From the NCBI GenBank assembly GCA_903838055.1, contig CAILWV010000018.1:1-64000 (forward strand): 64,000 nt of DNA, in the 5' to 3' direction. Positions 9,326-17,852 of this stretch are shown here, piece by piece (the stretch's first letter is position 1; each line of letters opens with the position of its first letter). Origin of the DNA: an uncultured Bacteroidota bacterium (GTDB lineage: Bacteria > Bacteroidota > Bacteroidia > Flavobacteriales > Flavobacteriaceae). Made by a program: the position numbers and the translations under genes. Under the pieces are notes generated by a model. The model made no database searches. It was not told the DNA's origin and saw nothing but the letters and a program-made list of their open reading frames with translations.

Positions 9326-11635
9326 TTAAAACCAAAATCCAACATTTATTCCTATAAATCCTTTAGGTAATTCAGGTGACCAAGAGTATTTAATTTCGAG
9401 AGGTCCTATTACAGATTCCAATCCATAGCCTACTGCATATCCCGAATATCTTGGGGTTGAAAGCCAATTTCCGGTGCTAAATAATCTATCTTCAACATTG
9501 GCATAATTAGCAGAAAAGTTGATGTGGTTTTTTTTATAAAATTCTATATCCAAAGTTGCTAAAGCCTTAACGTAACTATCGGCAGAAACACTAACGAAAT
9601 CATAACCATAAAAAGATTTAAAATTATTTATCGGATTGAAACCGTATCCACCAAGCACAAAATCTAAATAGTGCATGCTCTTTTGACCAAAAGAGACACC
9701 TGCCGCCGATTCAAATTTTAAGTTTATTACTTTATAAAAGGTTCTTGTTATTCCAATTTCGGAACTAGCAATAGAGAATCTATTAAATTGATTTGTATAA
9801 TCGGTGGAAAATAAATAGGATTGAAGATTACTATTAAAATACCACCCTTTTTTTGGAAAATACTTATTATCTAAAGAGTCATATTTTAAATACCCGAAGA
9901 CACTCGTATAAGTACTTTTTTCAAATACGGGATTAATGTTTTCTAAAGTTTTAGAAGATATTTTAAGATTTTTCATTTCAAGCCCTGCACCTACGAGAAA
10001 CTTCTGCTCGAAAATAGTTTGTAAATAGGACGAGTTGGTCCAATCGGAATAATCTATATTCAAAGAATTTATTCCCAGCTGTTGAAAAATTGAACCATTA
10101 CTAAAGTCAGTCGCAACATTTTTATTGAACATATTGTAACGTGATTTAAATCCGAAACTGAAATAAAATCCGTTATCAATATAGTAGTCTAAATTGTATC
10201 TAAAATTGTCGCCAATTCCTAAGTCTAAAGACAAAACATCGTTTTTAAAGAGTGACCTTTTTTGAGTGAAATTAATTAATGCAGCACTTTTATACAACCC
10301 GTCATAATGCAAACCAAATTTTAAAAAAGTAGTATTCCCACTTTCTTTTACTGTTAATTCCAATTCGTCTCCCGAATTTAATTCATTGAATTGGTAGTTA
10401 ATTACTGAGAAATTACCCGTTGCATTAAGGGTGTTAATCCCTTGTTTTAACTGTTCATAACTGATTTTACTTCCTTCTTTAAATCCTAATTTTCCTACAA
10501 TATAAGAATAGGTGTAATCATTAACGTCATTAATAGTTAATTTAGTTATTTGTAGCCCATCATTTTTAGAGTTAAGCTTTTTAGATTGTTTATTAATTTG
10601 GCCAATTTTATTTAATTTATCTACTACTTTTAAGGCGGCATCTTCCCCTTTTTTTATTATTTCATTTTCTTCATCAAATGAAATAACTGAATATCCTGAA
10701 ATATCGGGTTTAATATAGATATCCGTTTTATTGATTTTTCCTTGCATTCCTTTAATCATTTGTAGATTAGATATTTGAAGAAGGATTTGAGTGGCTTCTT
10801 TTAAGGAATCTCTGGTTTTTAAACCGTCTTGAACATCTACACCAATAATAATATCGGCACCCATTTTTCGAACCTCGTCAATAGGATAATTGTTAGATAC
10901 TCCGCCATCTATTAGCATTTTTCCATTTATTTCTACTGGAGAAAAAAGTGTCGGAAATGCCGAACTTGCTAGTAATGCTTGTGGAAGACTTCCGGTTGTT
11001 AAAATTTGTTGTTCACCAGTTTCTATGTCGGTTGCAATACATAAAAAAGGAATTGGTAATTTGCTAAAATCTCTAATATGACGAACAGAATGGGTTAATT
11101 TATGTAATAAATTATAGTTGTATATACCTTTAGATAAAGCTATTGGAACGCCAATACTTAATTTTTTAAACGGTAAGGTTATTGCGTATAATTCATCATT
11201 CCGTTTTTCGTAAAAACTTTTATTTGCTCTTGGAGTATAATCTTTTAGAAGTTCATCAAAATTTGTATTACGAAATATAGAATCAATTTGCTCAGCATTA
11301 TAACCTGTTGCATATAAGCCTCCAACGACAGCTCCCATACTGGTTCCACCAATATAATCAATTTTTACACCTGCTTTTTCTAAAACTTTTAATACCCCAA
11401 TATGTGCAAACCCTTTAGCTCCACCACCTGTTAATACCAATCCTATTTTAGGTCGCTTTATTGAATCTTGTGAATAGGTAGCTTGAGAAAATAGAAAATA
11501 GAAAATAGAAAATATACACAAAAAGCCTTTGCTATTTAGCCCCGACAGTAACAAAAATCCTTTTTCTTTCTTTTTCTGAAAGGAAAAGATTGAAGTGAAT
11601 GGCGGGAAAATGGATTGCAAATAGGCCTTTAACAT
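9326..11635 (-). CDS. Patatin-like phospholipase fused to outer-membrane beta-barrel
   Basis: Predicted surface or periplasmic lipase of the PlpD/type Vd layout. A signal-like hydrophobic stretch (about residues 38-55, cleavage near ATYSQ) precedes a patatin domain with the oxyanion loop GGGAKGFAHIG, the nucleophile motif GTSMG and the catalytic Asp in DGGVSNN. A POTRA-like region (about 365-430) and a BamA-like 16-strand barrel follow, ending in GFWF with the terminal Phe typical of barrels. It starts 12 nt after uvrC. Residues 1-33 are encoded by a copy of a dispersed intergenic element, and the signal region contains a four-copy GAAAATA run. No later in-frame ATG precedes the signal, so this start is kept, with some doubt. 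Confidence 0.88.
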   Translation of the reverse strand: MLKAYLQSIFPPFTSIFSFQKKKEKGFLLLSGLNSKGFLCIFSIFYFLFSQATYSQDSIKRPKIGLVLTGGGAKGFAHIGVLKVLEKAGVKIDYIGGTSMGAVVGGLYATGYNAEQIDSIFRNTNFDELLKDYTPRANKSFYEKRNDELYAITLPFKKLSIGVPIALSKGIYNYNLLHKLTHSVRHIRDFSKLPIPFLCIATDIETGEQQILTTGSLPQALLASSAFPTLFSPVEINGKMLIDGGVSNNYPIDEVRKMGADIIIGVDVQDGLKTRDSLKEATQILLQISNLQMIKGMQGKINKTDIYIKPDISGYSVISFDEENEIIKKGEDAALKVVDKLNKIGQINKQSKKLNSKNDGLQITKLTINDVNDYTYSYIVGKLGFKEGSKISYEQLKQGINTLNATGNFSVINYQFNELNSGDELELTVKESGNTTFLKFGLHYDGLYKSAALINFTQKRSLFKNDVLSLDLGIGDNFRYNLDYYIDNGFYFSFGFKSRYNMFNKNVATDFSNGSIFQQLGINSLNIDYSDWTNSSYLQTIFEQKFLVGAGLEMKNLKISSKTLENINPVFEKSTYTSVFGYLKYDSLDNKYFPKKGWYFNSNLQSYLFSTDYTNQFNRFSIASSEIGITRTFYKVINLKFESAAGVSFGQKSMHYLDFVLGGYGFNPINNFKSFYGYDFVSVSADSYVKALATLDIEFYKKNHINFSANYANVEDRLFSTGNWLSTPRYSGYAVGYGLESVIGPLEIKYSWSPELPKGFIGINVGFWF
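11487..11514. repeat. Heptanucleotide repeat (GAAAATA) x4
   Basis: Four perfect, contiguous 7-bp units lie inside the signal-peptide codons of the patatin gene (minus-strand reading TATTTTC). Gain or loss of one unit would shift the reading frame. Confidence 0.9.
11537..11627. repeat. Dispersed structured intergenic element, copy 1
   Basis: The plus strand begins TAGCCCCGACAG and ends GATTGAAGTGAATGGCGGGA. In between, an imperfect AT-rich hairpin pairs AATCCTTTTTCTTTC with GAAAGGAAAAGATT. Related copies lie at 38736-38840 and 56453-56595. Here it lies directly downstream of uvrC and forms the 5' coding end of the patatin gene. Confidence 0.65.
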
Positions 11636-11647
11636 TCGCTACAGTAA

Positions 11648-13453
11648 TTAATTATGGATTTTATGGTAAAAGTCGGAAATTTTTTTGGCTTTAGAGGCAC
11701 CTATCACCTCTGAAATTTCTTTTTCGGAAGCTAATTTTAATCTTTTAACACTTTTGAAGTGGGTAATTAGGGTTTGCATTGTTTTTTCACCAATTCCTGG
11801 TATGGTTTCAATGGTAGAATTTAGCGCTGCTTTACTTCGTTTATCTCGGTGGAACGTTATCCCAAATCGGTGGGCTTCGTTACGTAAAAACTGAATAACT
11901 TTAAGAGTTTCCGATTTTTTATCTAGATATAAAGGTGCCGAATCGCCTGGATAAAAAAGCTCTTCGAGACGTTTTGCAATTCCGATAATAGCAATTTTTC
12001 CACGTAAGCCCAAATCGTCGATACTTTTTAGCGCTGAAGATAATTGTCCTTTACCACCGTCAATAATAATAAGTTGTGGCAAGGGTTGGTTTTCGTCTAA
12101 AAGGCGTTTGTATCTTCGGTACACCACTTCTTCCATTGAGGCAAAATCATTTGGGCCTTCAACGGTTTTTATATTGAAATGACGGTAGTCTTTTTTGGAT
12201 GGTTTTCCGTCTTTAAAAACCACGCAAGCCGCCACAGGATTGGTTCCTTGGATATTAGAATTGTCAAAACATTCTATATGACGTGGCTCTATCGAAAGGC
12301 GTAAATCTTTTTGCATTTGCGCCATAATTCGGTTGGTGTGCCGCTCAGGATCTACAATTTGAATTTGCTTTAATTGATCCATTCGGTAGTATTTAGCGTT
12401 GCGTTCTGAGAGTTCTAAAATCTGTTTTTTATCACCTAATTGAGGAACGGTAACTTTTATTTTATCGCCAAAATCTAATGAAAACGGTAGAATTATTTCT
12501 TTGGAAGTCAAATGAAAACGCTCCCGAAGCTCTACCACTGCTAATTCAAGAAGTTCTTCGTTGGTTTCTTCGAGTTTTTTCTTCAATTCTAAAGTGTAGG
12601 AACGAATAATAGCGCCGTGGGCAATTTGTAGAAAATTGACATAGGCTACGGCTTCATCAGAAATAATTGAAAACACATCAATATTAGAAATCTTTGGGTT
12701 GATGATAGTAGATCGCGATTGGTATTGGTGTAATACTTCTATTTTTTCTTTTATTTTTTGTGCTTCTTCAAAGTGCATTTCGGATGCAAATTCTTGCATT
12801 TTTACTTTGAATTCTTTCAAACTTTCTTTGAAATTTCCTTTTAATATTTCTCGAATTGCATCTACTTGTTTTTGGTAATTTTCCAGTAATTCATATCCTT
12901 CGCATCCCCCTTTACAATTACCAATATGAAATTCTAAACAGACTTTATATTTATTATTTCGAATGTTATTTTCAGTTAAATCGTGGTTGCAAGTTCGAAG
13001 TGGATACAATTCTTTTATTAGTTCCATAATAGTATTTACTGTTTTGAAACTGGTATAAGGACCAAAATATTCTGACCCATCTTTTACCATTCTTCTTGTA
13101 GGAAATATTCTCGAAAAAGGTTCTTTTTTTATGCAAATCCAAGGATATGTTTTATCATCCCGTAACATTACATTGTAACGTGGTTGTAGCTTTTTTATCA
13201 GATTATTTTCCAACAATAACGCATCTTGCTCTGAGGAAACTACAATATGCCTTATCTCGACAATTTTACGAACCAAAACATTGGTTTTGGCATTATCATG
13301 GACTTTATTGAAATAGGAAGAAACCCGTTTCTTTAAATTTTTTGCTTTTCCTACATATAAAATTTTACCTTCTTTATCATAATACTGATATACCCCGGGA
13401 TTATCGGGTAGAGTTTGTATTTGAAGTTCAAGAGTAGAATTATTTATTGTCAT
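11648..13453 (-). CDS. uvrC: Excinuclease ABC subunit C
   Basis: Dual-incision nuclease of nucleotide excision repair, acting with UvrA and UvrB. Domains in order: GIY-YIG nuclease at the N-terminus (NPGVYQYYDKEGKILYVGKA), a Cys cluster near residue 155-185 (CNHD, CLEFHIGNCKGGCEGYE), the UVR UvrB-binding motif around FEEAQKIKEKIE, the RNase H-like C-terminal nuclease (HIECFDNSNIQGTNPVAACV) and terminal helix-hairpin-helix motifs (IPGIGEKTMQTLITHFKS). The 601-residue length is normal. The patatin/barrel gene follows 12 nt later on the same strand. Confidence 0.97.
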   Translation of the reverse strand: MTINNSTLELQIQTLPDNPGVYQYYDKEGKILYVGKAKNLKKRVSSYFNKVHDNAKTNVLVRKIVEIRHIVVSSEQDALLLENNLIKKLQPRYNVMLRDDKTYPWICIKKEPFSRIFPTRRMVKDGSEYFGPYTSFKTVNTIMELIKELYPLRTCNHDLTENNIRNNKYKVCLEFHIGNCKGGCEGYELLENYQKQVDAIREILKGNFKESLKEFKVKMQEFASEMHFEEAQKIKEKIEVLHQYQSRSTIINPKISNIDVFSIISDEAVAYVNFLQIAHGAIIRSYTLELKKKLEETNEELLELAVVELRERFHLTSKEIILPFSLDFGDKIKVTVPQLGDKKQILELSERNAKYYRMDQLKQIQIVDPERHTNRIMAQMQKDLRLSIEPRHIECFDNSNIQGTNPVAACVVFKDGKPSKKDYRHFNIKTVEGPNDFASMEEVVYRRYKRLLDENQPLPQLIIIDGGKGQLSSALKSIDDLGLRGKIAIIGIAKRLEELFYPGDSAPLYLDKKSETLKVIQFLRNEAHRFGITFHRDKRSKAALNSTIETIPGIGEKTMQTLITHFKSVKRLKLASEKEISEVIGASKAKKISDFYHKIHN

Positions 13454-13507
13454 CCAATTTTTGAAACTAAGAGAAACTGTACTAAAATGATTAGTATTAA
13501 ATTAAGA

Positions 13508-13729
13508 TTATTTTGTAGAATTATCTCTTTTTACTTTTTGTTTCCAATTATAATAACCCAATCCAAAAATCCCAATAATAAGATAAACAACTGTTCGTAT
13601 CCAAAATTCAAAGTGTTCTAATTGGACTGCTATAGGTTGCTCTTTACTATTAAATAGCAGAATAAAAACGGACATAAATAGTCCCCAAATGCCTCCTGAT
13701 TTTAACTGGTATTTCCAACGTTCACTCAT
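13508..13729 (-). CDS. Small two-helix membrane protein
   Basis: A 73-residue protein with two hydrophobic segments, GIWGLFMSVFILLF and TVVYLIIGIFGLGYY, and a basic C-terminal tail (KQKVKRDNSTK), so probably an inner-membrane protein. No function is known to me. It is the intact member of a tandem duplication: a similar but frameshifted copy lies at 13773-13996. Just before its ATG the sequence reads as a relic of the gpsA C-terminus (VTDKLE then stop, versus LTDKLD in gpsA), showing that the duplicated block included the end of gpsA. Confidence 0.7.
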   Translation of the reverse strand: MSERWKYQLKSGGIWGLFMSVFILLFNSKEQPIAVQLEHFEFWIRTVVYLIIGIFGLGYYNWKQKVKRDNSTK

Positions 13730-13772
13730 CCTATTCTAGTTTATCGGTTACTTTATAGCTATTATTTCGAGA

Positions 13773-13996
13773 TTATTCTTTTTTAGATTTCTTTCTTTTT
13801 ATATTAAAATACCAATTAATATATCCTATAATAAACACCCCAATCACAAGATATATAATGTATTTATCCAAAAATCTAATTTCATTATTTGATCTAAAAT
13901 AGGACAATCATACATTTTATTAGTAGTTATACAAATGTCCATAAATAAAGTCCAAGCAACCCCAGTTGCCAACTGGTATTCCCATCTTTCATTCAT
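13773..13996 (-). pseudogene. Frameshifted paralogue of the 73-residue membrane protein
   Basis: From ATG 13996 the frame reads MNERWEYQLATGVAWTLFMD and continues to a TGA after 50 codons (13844-13846). The rest of the homologous protein is in another frame, as FLDKYIIYLVIGVFIIGYIN followed by a basic tail and a stop at 13773-13775, matching VVYLIIGIFGLGYYNW of the intact copy. A frameshift around codons 25-41 therefore separates two recognisable halves. The start lies 1 nt after the gpsA stop, so the gene was once coupled to gpsA. Confidence 0.7.
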
Positions 13997-13997
13997 C

Positions 13998-14993
13998 TTA
14001 GTCTAATTTATCGGTTAATTTTTTAAATACCGCTTTAGCATTTTTACCTTCGTATAAAATTTCGTAAACCGCGTCTATAATAGGAGTTTTTGCTTTGTAT
14101 TCTTGGTTTAATTTATAAGCACTTTTTACAGCATAATAGCCTTCAGCAACCATGCTCATTTCCATCATAGCCGATTTAACTGTGTATCCTTTTCCAATCA
14201 TATTGCCAAACATTCTATTTCTTGAGAAAACAGAATATCCTGTTACTAATAAATCACCTAAATAAGCAGAATTATTAATGTTCCTTTTCATTTTGTGAAC
14301 TTTCCGAATGAACTTTTTCATTTCTCGAATGGCATTGCTCATAATCACCGATTGAAAATTGTCTCCATAACCCAAACCGTGTGCTATTCCTGCAGCAATT
14401 GCATAAATGTTTTTCAACATAGCTGCATATTCGGTACCAATTATATCGTCTGTAATTTTAGTTTTAATGTAATTGCCCGCCAGAATTTTAGCAACTACCT
14501 TTGCTTTTATTCTATCTCCACAAGCAATTGTTAGGTAGGAAAGTCGCTCTAAAGCTACTTCTTCTGCATGGCAAGGGCCTGTTATCACTCCTATATTTTC
14601 AAAAGGGATATCGTATTTTTGATGAAAATGTTCACCTACAATTAAAAAAGTTTCTGGCACTATTCCTTTAATTGCCGAAAAAATTATTTTACCTTCAAGA
14701 CTTACCGTTAGTTTCTCTAATTCAGAACTTAAAAAAGCAGATGGAATAGCAAAAATTAGGTAATCGGCATACTCCACAGCTTCATTAATATCAGCAGTAA
14801 GCCTAAGTTTATTAGTATCAAACTCTACCGAACTTAAATAATTTGGATTGTGTTTTTGGGATTTTATATGATCAATTGCCGATTGGCTTCGCATGTACCA
14901 GGCAATTTCATCAAGGTTCACACATAACATTTTGGCAATTGCAGTAGCCCAACTTCCTCCTCCTATTACAGCAAATTTTGGAATAGTTTTCAT
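13998..14993 (-). CDS. gpsA: Glycerol-3-phosphate dehydrogenase [NAD(P)+]
   Basis: Reduces dihydroxyacetone phosphate to sn-glycerol 3-phosphate, the backbone for phospholipid synthesis. The N-terminal Rossmann motif is GGGSWATAIAKML (residues 10-22), which deviates slightly from the usual GxGxWGTA. Other family segments are AIPSAFL, SAIKGI and GPCHAEEVA, with the catalytic Lys in EYAAMLKNIYAIAAGIAHGL. The 331-residue length is normal. A full promoter lies upstream at 15015-15045. Its 3' end took part in the duplication described at 13508-14017. Confidence 0.95.
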   Translation of the reverse strand: MKTIPKFAVIGGGSWATAIAKMLCVNLDEIAWYMRSQSAIDHIKSQKHNPNYLSSVEFDTNKLRLTADINEAVEYADYLIFAIPSAFLSSELEKLTVSLEGKIIFSAIKGIVPETFLIVGEHFHQKYDIPFENIGVITGPCHAEEVALERLSYLTIACGDRIKAKVVAKILAGNYIKTKITDDIIGTEYAAMLKNIYAIAAGIAHGLGYGDNFQSVIMSNAIREMKKFIRKVHKMKRNINNSAYLGDLLVTGYSVFSRNRMFGNMIGKGYTVKSAMMEMSMVAEGYYAVKSAYKLNQEYKAKTPIIDAVYEILYEGKNAKAVFKKLTDKLD

Positions 14994-15014
14994 TTATATA
15001 TTTTTTTCAAAAAT

Positions 15015-15045
15015 CAAAAATACTCTTTTTTTATCGCATTCCCAA
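15015..15045 (-). promoter_or_regulatory. Promoter of gpsA
   Basis: On the minus strand, TTG (complement of 15043-15045) is followed by a 20-nt spacer and TATTTTTG (complement of 15015-15022). This matches the Bacteroidetes TTG / TAnnTTTG consensus and lies about 22 nt before the gpsA ATG. Confidence 0.7.
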
Positions 15046-15195
15046 AAACGAGGAGGTTCCTATGAAAAAAGCGCACTAAATTAACATTAACTTAAATTTA
15101 TGATAATCAAAGCAATAAGACTAATTAATATTCGTTGTTAGTATTGAAAGATTGTTAGATTGTCTTTCTTTATTTGAGTTAAATTGGTTTGTTTT

Positions 15196-15233
15196 AAAAA
15201 GGCGTTTTAGAAAATTTTCTAAAACGCCTTTTT
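15196..15233 (-). terminator. Terminator of the HTH regulator gene, 19-bp palindrome
   Basis: AAAAAGGCGTTTTAGAAAA (15196-15214) is directly followed by its exact reverse complement (15215-15233). It begins 25 nt beyond the stop of the HTH regulator on the minus strand. T-rich flanks on both sides make it potentially bidirectional. The remaining 15046-15195 holds no supported gene. Confidence 0.85.
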
Positions 15234-15258
15234 TATTTTTTTAAAAAAACTTATTGTT

Positions 15259-15822
15259 TTATTGAATCTGTTTGGTATTCAGAAAAAAACTTCCATAATA
15301 TAATGTTGCTAATGAAAGCAACAAACAAGGTGCGAGGCCAGTATATATAGATTTTGGCAATCCAATGATTATGAAACTCATCAACAAATAAACAATATAA
15401 CCACCACCGTACTTCAACATTCTATTCATTCCACTTAATTTTTGAGTATTATAACAAATATAAAACGGAATAAAAAAACTAAGTAATAATCCTCCCATCT
15501 TACTATTAATATTCGATTCAGAGTCTAACATTAATAGTCCAATAACACTATTTAATAATAAGTTCAGGATAAATAAAAATAAACAATTTATTAGTAAATC
15601 TTTAAAACCTATTTTAGAACTTTTATTTAATAATTGAAGTTCTTCTAAATTTAAATCTAATGCTTCACATACTAAAATTAATGTTCTGCCTCGAGGTACG
15701 TTTTCATTATTTTCAATCCTTTGAATTGTTCTAAGATTTACTTTAGATAATTCTGCTAATTCTTCTTGAGATAAACCTTTTAATTTTCTTGACTCAACAA
15801 TTTTTTTTGCTATTTGATTCAT
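15259..15822 (-). CDS. XRE-family HTH regulator with membrane domain
   Basis: An N-terminal Cro/C1-type helix-turn-helix (residues 1-62; SRKLKGLSQEELAELSKVNLR is the HTH core) is followed by about four hydrophobic segments (residues 73-183), so the DNA-binding head is probably tethered to the inner membrane. This two-part layout is frequent in Bacteroidetes; the signal sensed is unknown. It is a single-gene unit closed by a 19-bp terminator. Upstream lie two direct TTGACGYAA repeats, 22 bp apart (15870-15900), which could be its own operator. Confidence 0.85.
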   Translation of the reverse strand: MNQIAKKIVESRKLKGLSQEELAELSKVNLRTIQRIENNENVPRGRTLILVCEALDLNLEELQLLNKSSKIGFKDLLINCLFLFILNLLLNSVIGLLMLDSESNINSKMGGLLLSFFIPFYICYNTQKLSGMNRMLKYGGGYIVYLLMSFIIIGLPKSIYTGLAPCLLLSLATLYYGSFFLNTKQIQ

Positions 15823-15869
15823 AGTTTATATTATTTTTCTTCAAAACTACTAAATAAGAATTTTTTTTA

Positions 15870-15900
15870 TTGCGTCAAATTAGCGACTTTTTTACGTCAA
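15870..15900 (-). promoter_or_regulatory. Candidate operator: two TTGACGYAA repeats
   Basis: TTGACGCAA (complement of 15870-15878) and TTGACGTAA (complement of 15892-15900) are direct repeats 22 bp apart, about two helical turns, placing both on one DNA face. They sit 48-78 nt before the HTH gene start. A TAGTTTTG -7-like element lies between them and the gene. Autoregulation is inferred. Confidence 0.4.
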
Positions 15901-15956
15901 TTAAGATATCGTTTGTTTTGCTAGAAATGTCTTTAAAATGTTTGTATTAATAAAAA

Positions 15957-17123
15957 CTAGTAACTCATTTCTACAATTTCTCTTACTTTTTCTAAAGTGA
16001 TATTTTGCTTTTCACCCATTGCCAACCATCCTCTTTCTTGAAATCGGTTTACAATAAAATCAGCAGTTTCTTTATAGTTCTCCGTATTTTCAGATAACTT
16101 AGTTTTCATTCCCATTGTATGGAAAAAATCTACAGTTTTGTCAATCGCTTGGTGTGCAATAGCGTCTATAGAATCTCCTGTAAGATTCCAAACGCGTTGT
16201 CCGTATTGTGCTAGTTTTTCTTTTTTAGTTTCAAAAAGTACTCGGTATAAGTTTGGCCCTATAATTGCCAAAGTTCTTGCGTGGTCAATTTCATACAAAG
16301 CCGTTAATTCATGGCCAATCATGTGGGTTGCCCAATCACTCGGAACACCTTTTTGAATCAATCCGTTTAATGCCATCGTAGCACTCCAAACAAAGTTGGA
16401 AGCCAATTTATAATCCGCAGGATTTTCTACCACACTAGGACCAACTTCAATTAATGTTTGTAAGATACTTTCTGCCAATCGGTCTTGCAATAAGGCATCA
16501 TGTTTGTAGGTCATGTATTGTTCCATTACGTGGGTAAAGGCATCTACCACTCCGTTTTGCAACTGTCTTTTTGGTAAAGAAACAATCACCGTTGGATCTA
16601 CAATTGAGAATTTTGGGAACAAAGCACTTCCGCCAAGGGTTAGTTTTTCTTGAGTAGCTCCAATTGTTACCACAGCACCAGAGTTCATTTCAGATCCTGT
16701 TGCAGGCAAAGTTAATACAGTTCCAAAGGGAATAACCTTAGATAAATCGGTGAATAAAATTCTTTTTTTAAGAATTTCTATTGCATCTCCTTCATAGTTT
16801 ACTGCACCCGAAATAAATTTCACCCCATCAATAACACTGCCTCCACCAACGGCTAAAATGAAAGTAATTTTTTGTTCGCGAATTATTTCAACTGCTTTCA
16901 TCAAAGTTTCAAACCTAGGATTTGGTTCAATACCTCCAAATTCTATAAAATCAAAACCTGTTAAAGCGGTTTTAACTTGGTCATAAACCCCATTTTTAAA
17001 GATGCTTCCACCGCCATATGCCACTAAAATTTTCGCATCTTTTGGCACTAAAGTTATCAGTTTTTCTATTTGTCCTTTGCCAAAAATGTAATTGACCGGA
17101 TTGTATAATTCGAAGTTGTTCAT
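15957..17123 (-). CDS. Iron-containing alcohol dehydrogenase (YqhD/BDH-like)
   Basis: Group III metal-dependent alcohol or aldehyde reductase, probably NADPH-dependent, in the cytoplasm. The 388 residues start with the family opening FELYNPVNYIFGKGQ. The nucleotide-binding motif VGGGSVIDGVKFI lies near residue 93. The metal ligands are in DAFTHVMEQY, HMIGHELTALYEIDHART. This closely resembles the YqhD/butanol dehydrogenase branch, which reduces a range of short aldehydes. It is a single gene between the HTH regulator and nadD. The physiological substrate cannot be read from sequence. Confidence 0.92.
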   Translation of the reverse strand: MNNFELYNPVNYIFGKGQIEKLITLVPKDAKILVAYGGGSIFKNGVYDQVKTALTGFDFIEFGGIEPNPRFETLMKAVEIIREQKITFILAVGGGSVIDGVKFISGAVNYEGDAIEILKKRILFTDLSKVIPFGTVLTLPATGSEMNSGAVVTIGATQEKLTLGGSALFPKFSIVDPTVIVSLPKRQLQNGVVDAFTHVMEQYMTYKHDALLQDRLAESILQTLIEVGPSVVENPADYKLASNFVWSATMALNGLIQKGVPSDWATHMIGHELTALYEIDHARTLAIIGPNLYRVLFETKKEKLAQYGQRVWNLTGDSIDAIAHQAIDKTVDFFHTMGMKTKLSENTENYKETADFIVNRFQERGWLAMGEKQNITLEKVREIVEMSY

Positions 17124-17191
17124 TTGTAATTTATTTTAGATTACAAAATTACAAAAGGTTTATTGGAACGAATGGTAAAGGAATGTTAAGT

Positions 17192-17773
17192 TTACTTCCT
17201 ATAAAAATTATTATGATCCACATATTCCCAAACTTTTTCGGGCAATAGTGGGCGAATGTTTTTTTTGTTTTTGATGTTTTCTCTAATAAAAGTAGATGAA
17301 ATTTCTACAATTGGCGCATCAATTTTATGAATTCTAGTTTGGTTTGTTAATTCAAAATTTTGGGTTTCTTCAGCGACTCTTGGGTAAATATAAATATCGT
17401 GGTTATCAAGAATGTATTCGTAGTTTTTCCATTTATGCAGGGACTTTAAGTTGTCTTCTCCCATAATTAGCGAAAACTCATGCTGCGGATAATTATCTTT
17501 TAAATGTGCTAAGGTATTTACGGTATAATTTGGTTGTGATAGTTTGAATTCAATATCCGAGGGTTTAATTTTAGGATATTCTTCGGTTGCTAATCGAACC
17601 AAATGTAGGCGTTGGTAATCGTCAAGGAGCGTGTTTTTTTGCTTGTGGGGATTGTGGGGAGTAACCACCATCCAAACTTGTTCTAAATCGGAATATTCTG
17701 CCATGTGATTAGCAATAATCAGGTGGCCTACATGAATGGGGTTAAAGGTTCCGAAATAAAGTCCGATTTTCAT
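17192..17773 (-). CDS. nadD: Nicotinate-nucleotide adenylyltransferase
   Basis: Transfers AMP from ATP to nicotinate mononucleotide in NAD biosynthesis. The N-terminal nucleotidyltransferase motif GTFNPIHVGH (residues 8-17) contains the HxGH signature, and the C-terminal ISSTFIR supplies the second conserved motif. The 193-residue length is usual. It is the last of the minus-strand series yicC-gmk-nadD (79 nt after gmk). Confidence 0.95.
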   Translation of the reverse strand: MKIGLYFGTFNPIHVGHLIIANHMAEYSDLEQVWMVVTPHNPHKQKNTLLDDYQRLHLVRLATEEYPKIKPSDIEFKLSQPNYTVNTLAHLKDNYPQHEFSLIMGEDNLKSLHKWKNYEYILDNHDIYIYPRVAEETQNFELTNQTRIHKIDAPIVEISSTFIRENIKNKKNIRPLLPEKVWEYVDHNNFYRK

Positions 17774-17852
17774 TTTTATTTTTTTACTGAGATTTAGGTA
17801 GTTTTTTTTACAAAGTGAATTCCCTTTTTATTTGCCAATTCTCTTTGTAAAA

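Larger units (their letters stand above)
13508..14017. repeat. Tandem duplication of gpsA tail plus small membrane gene
   Basis: The sequence TTATCGGTTA occurs at 13741-13750 and 14008-14017, 267 bp apart. From each site the minus strand reads gpsA tail codons, stop, a short gap and a MNERW/MSERW start. The two units are diverged, so the event is not recent. Confidence 0.7.

Noticed and set aside
15062..15079. Micro-ORF MKKAH after a GAGGAGG stretch
   Set aside because: It overlaps the -33 side of the gpsA promoter region, has no downstream gene on its strand, and Bacteroidetes rarely use strong Shine-Dalgarno sites.
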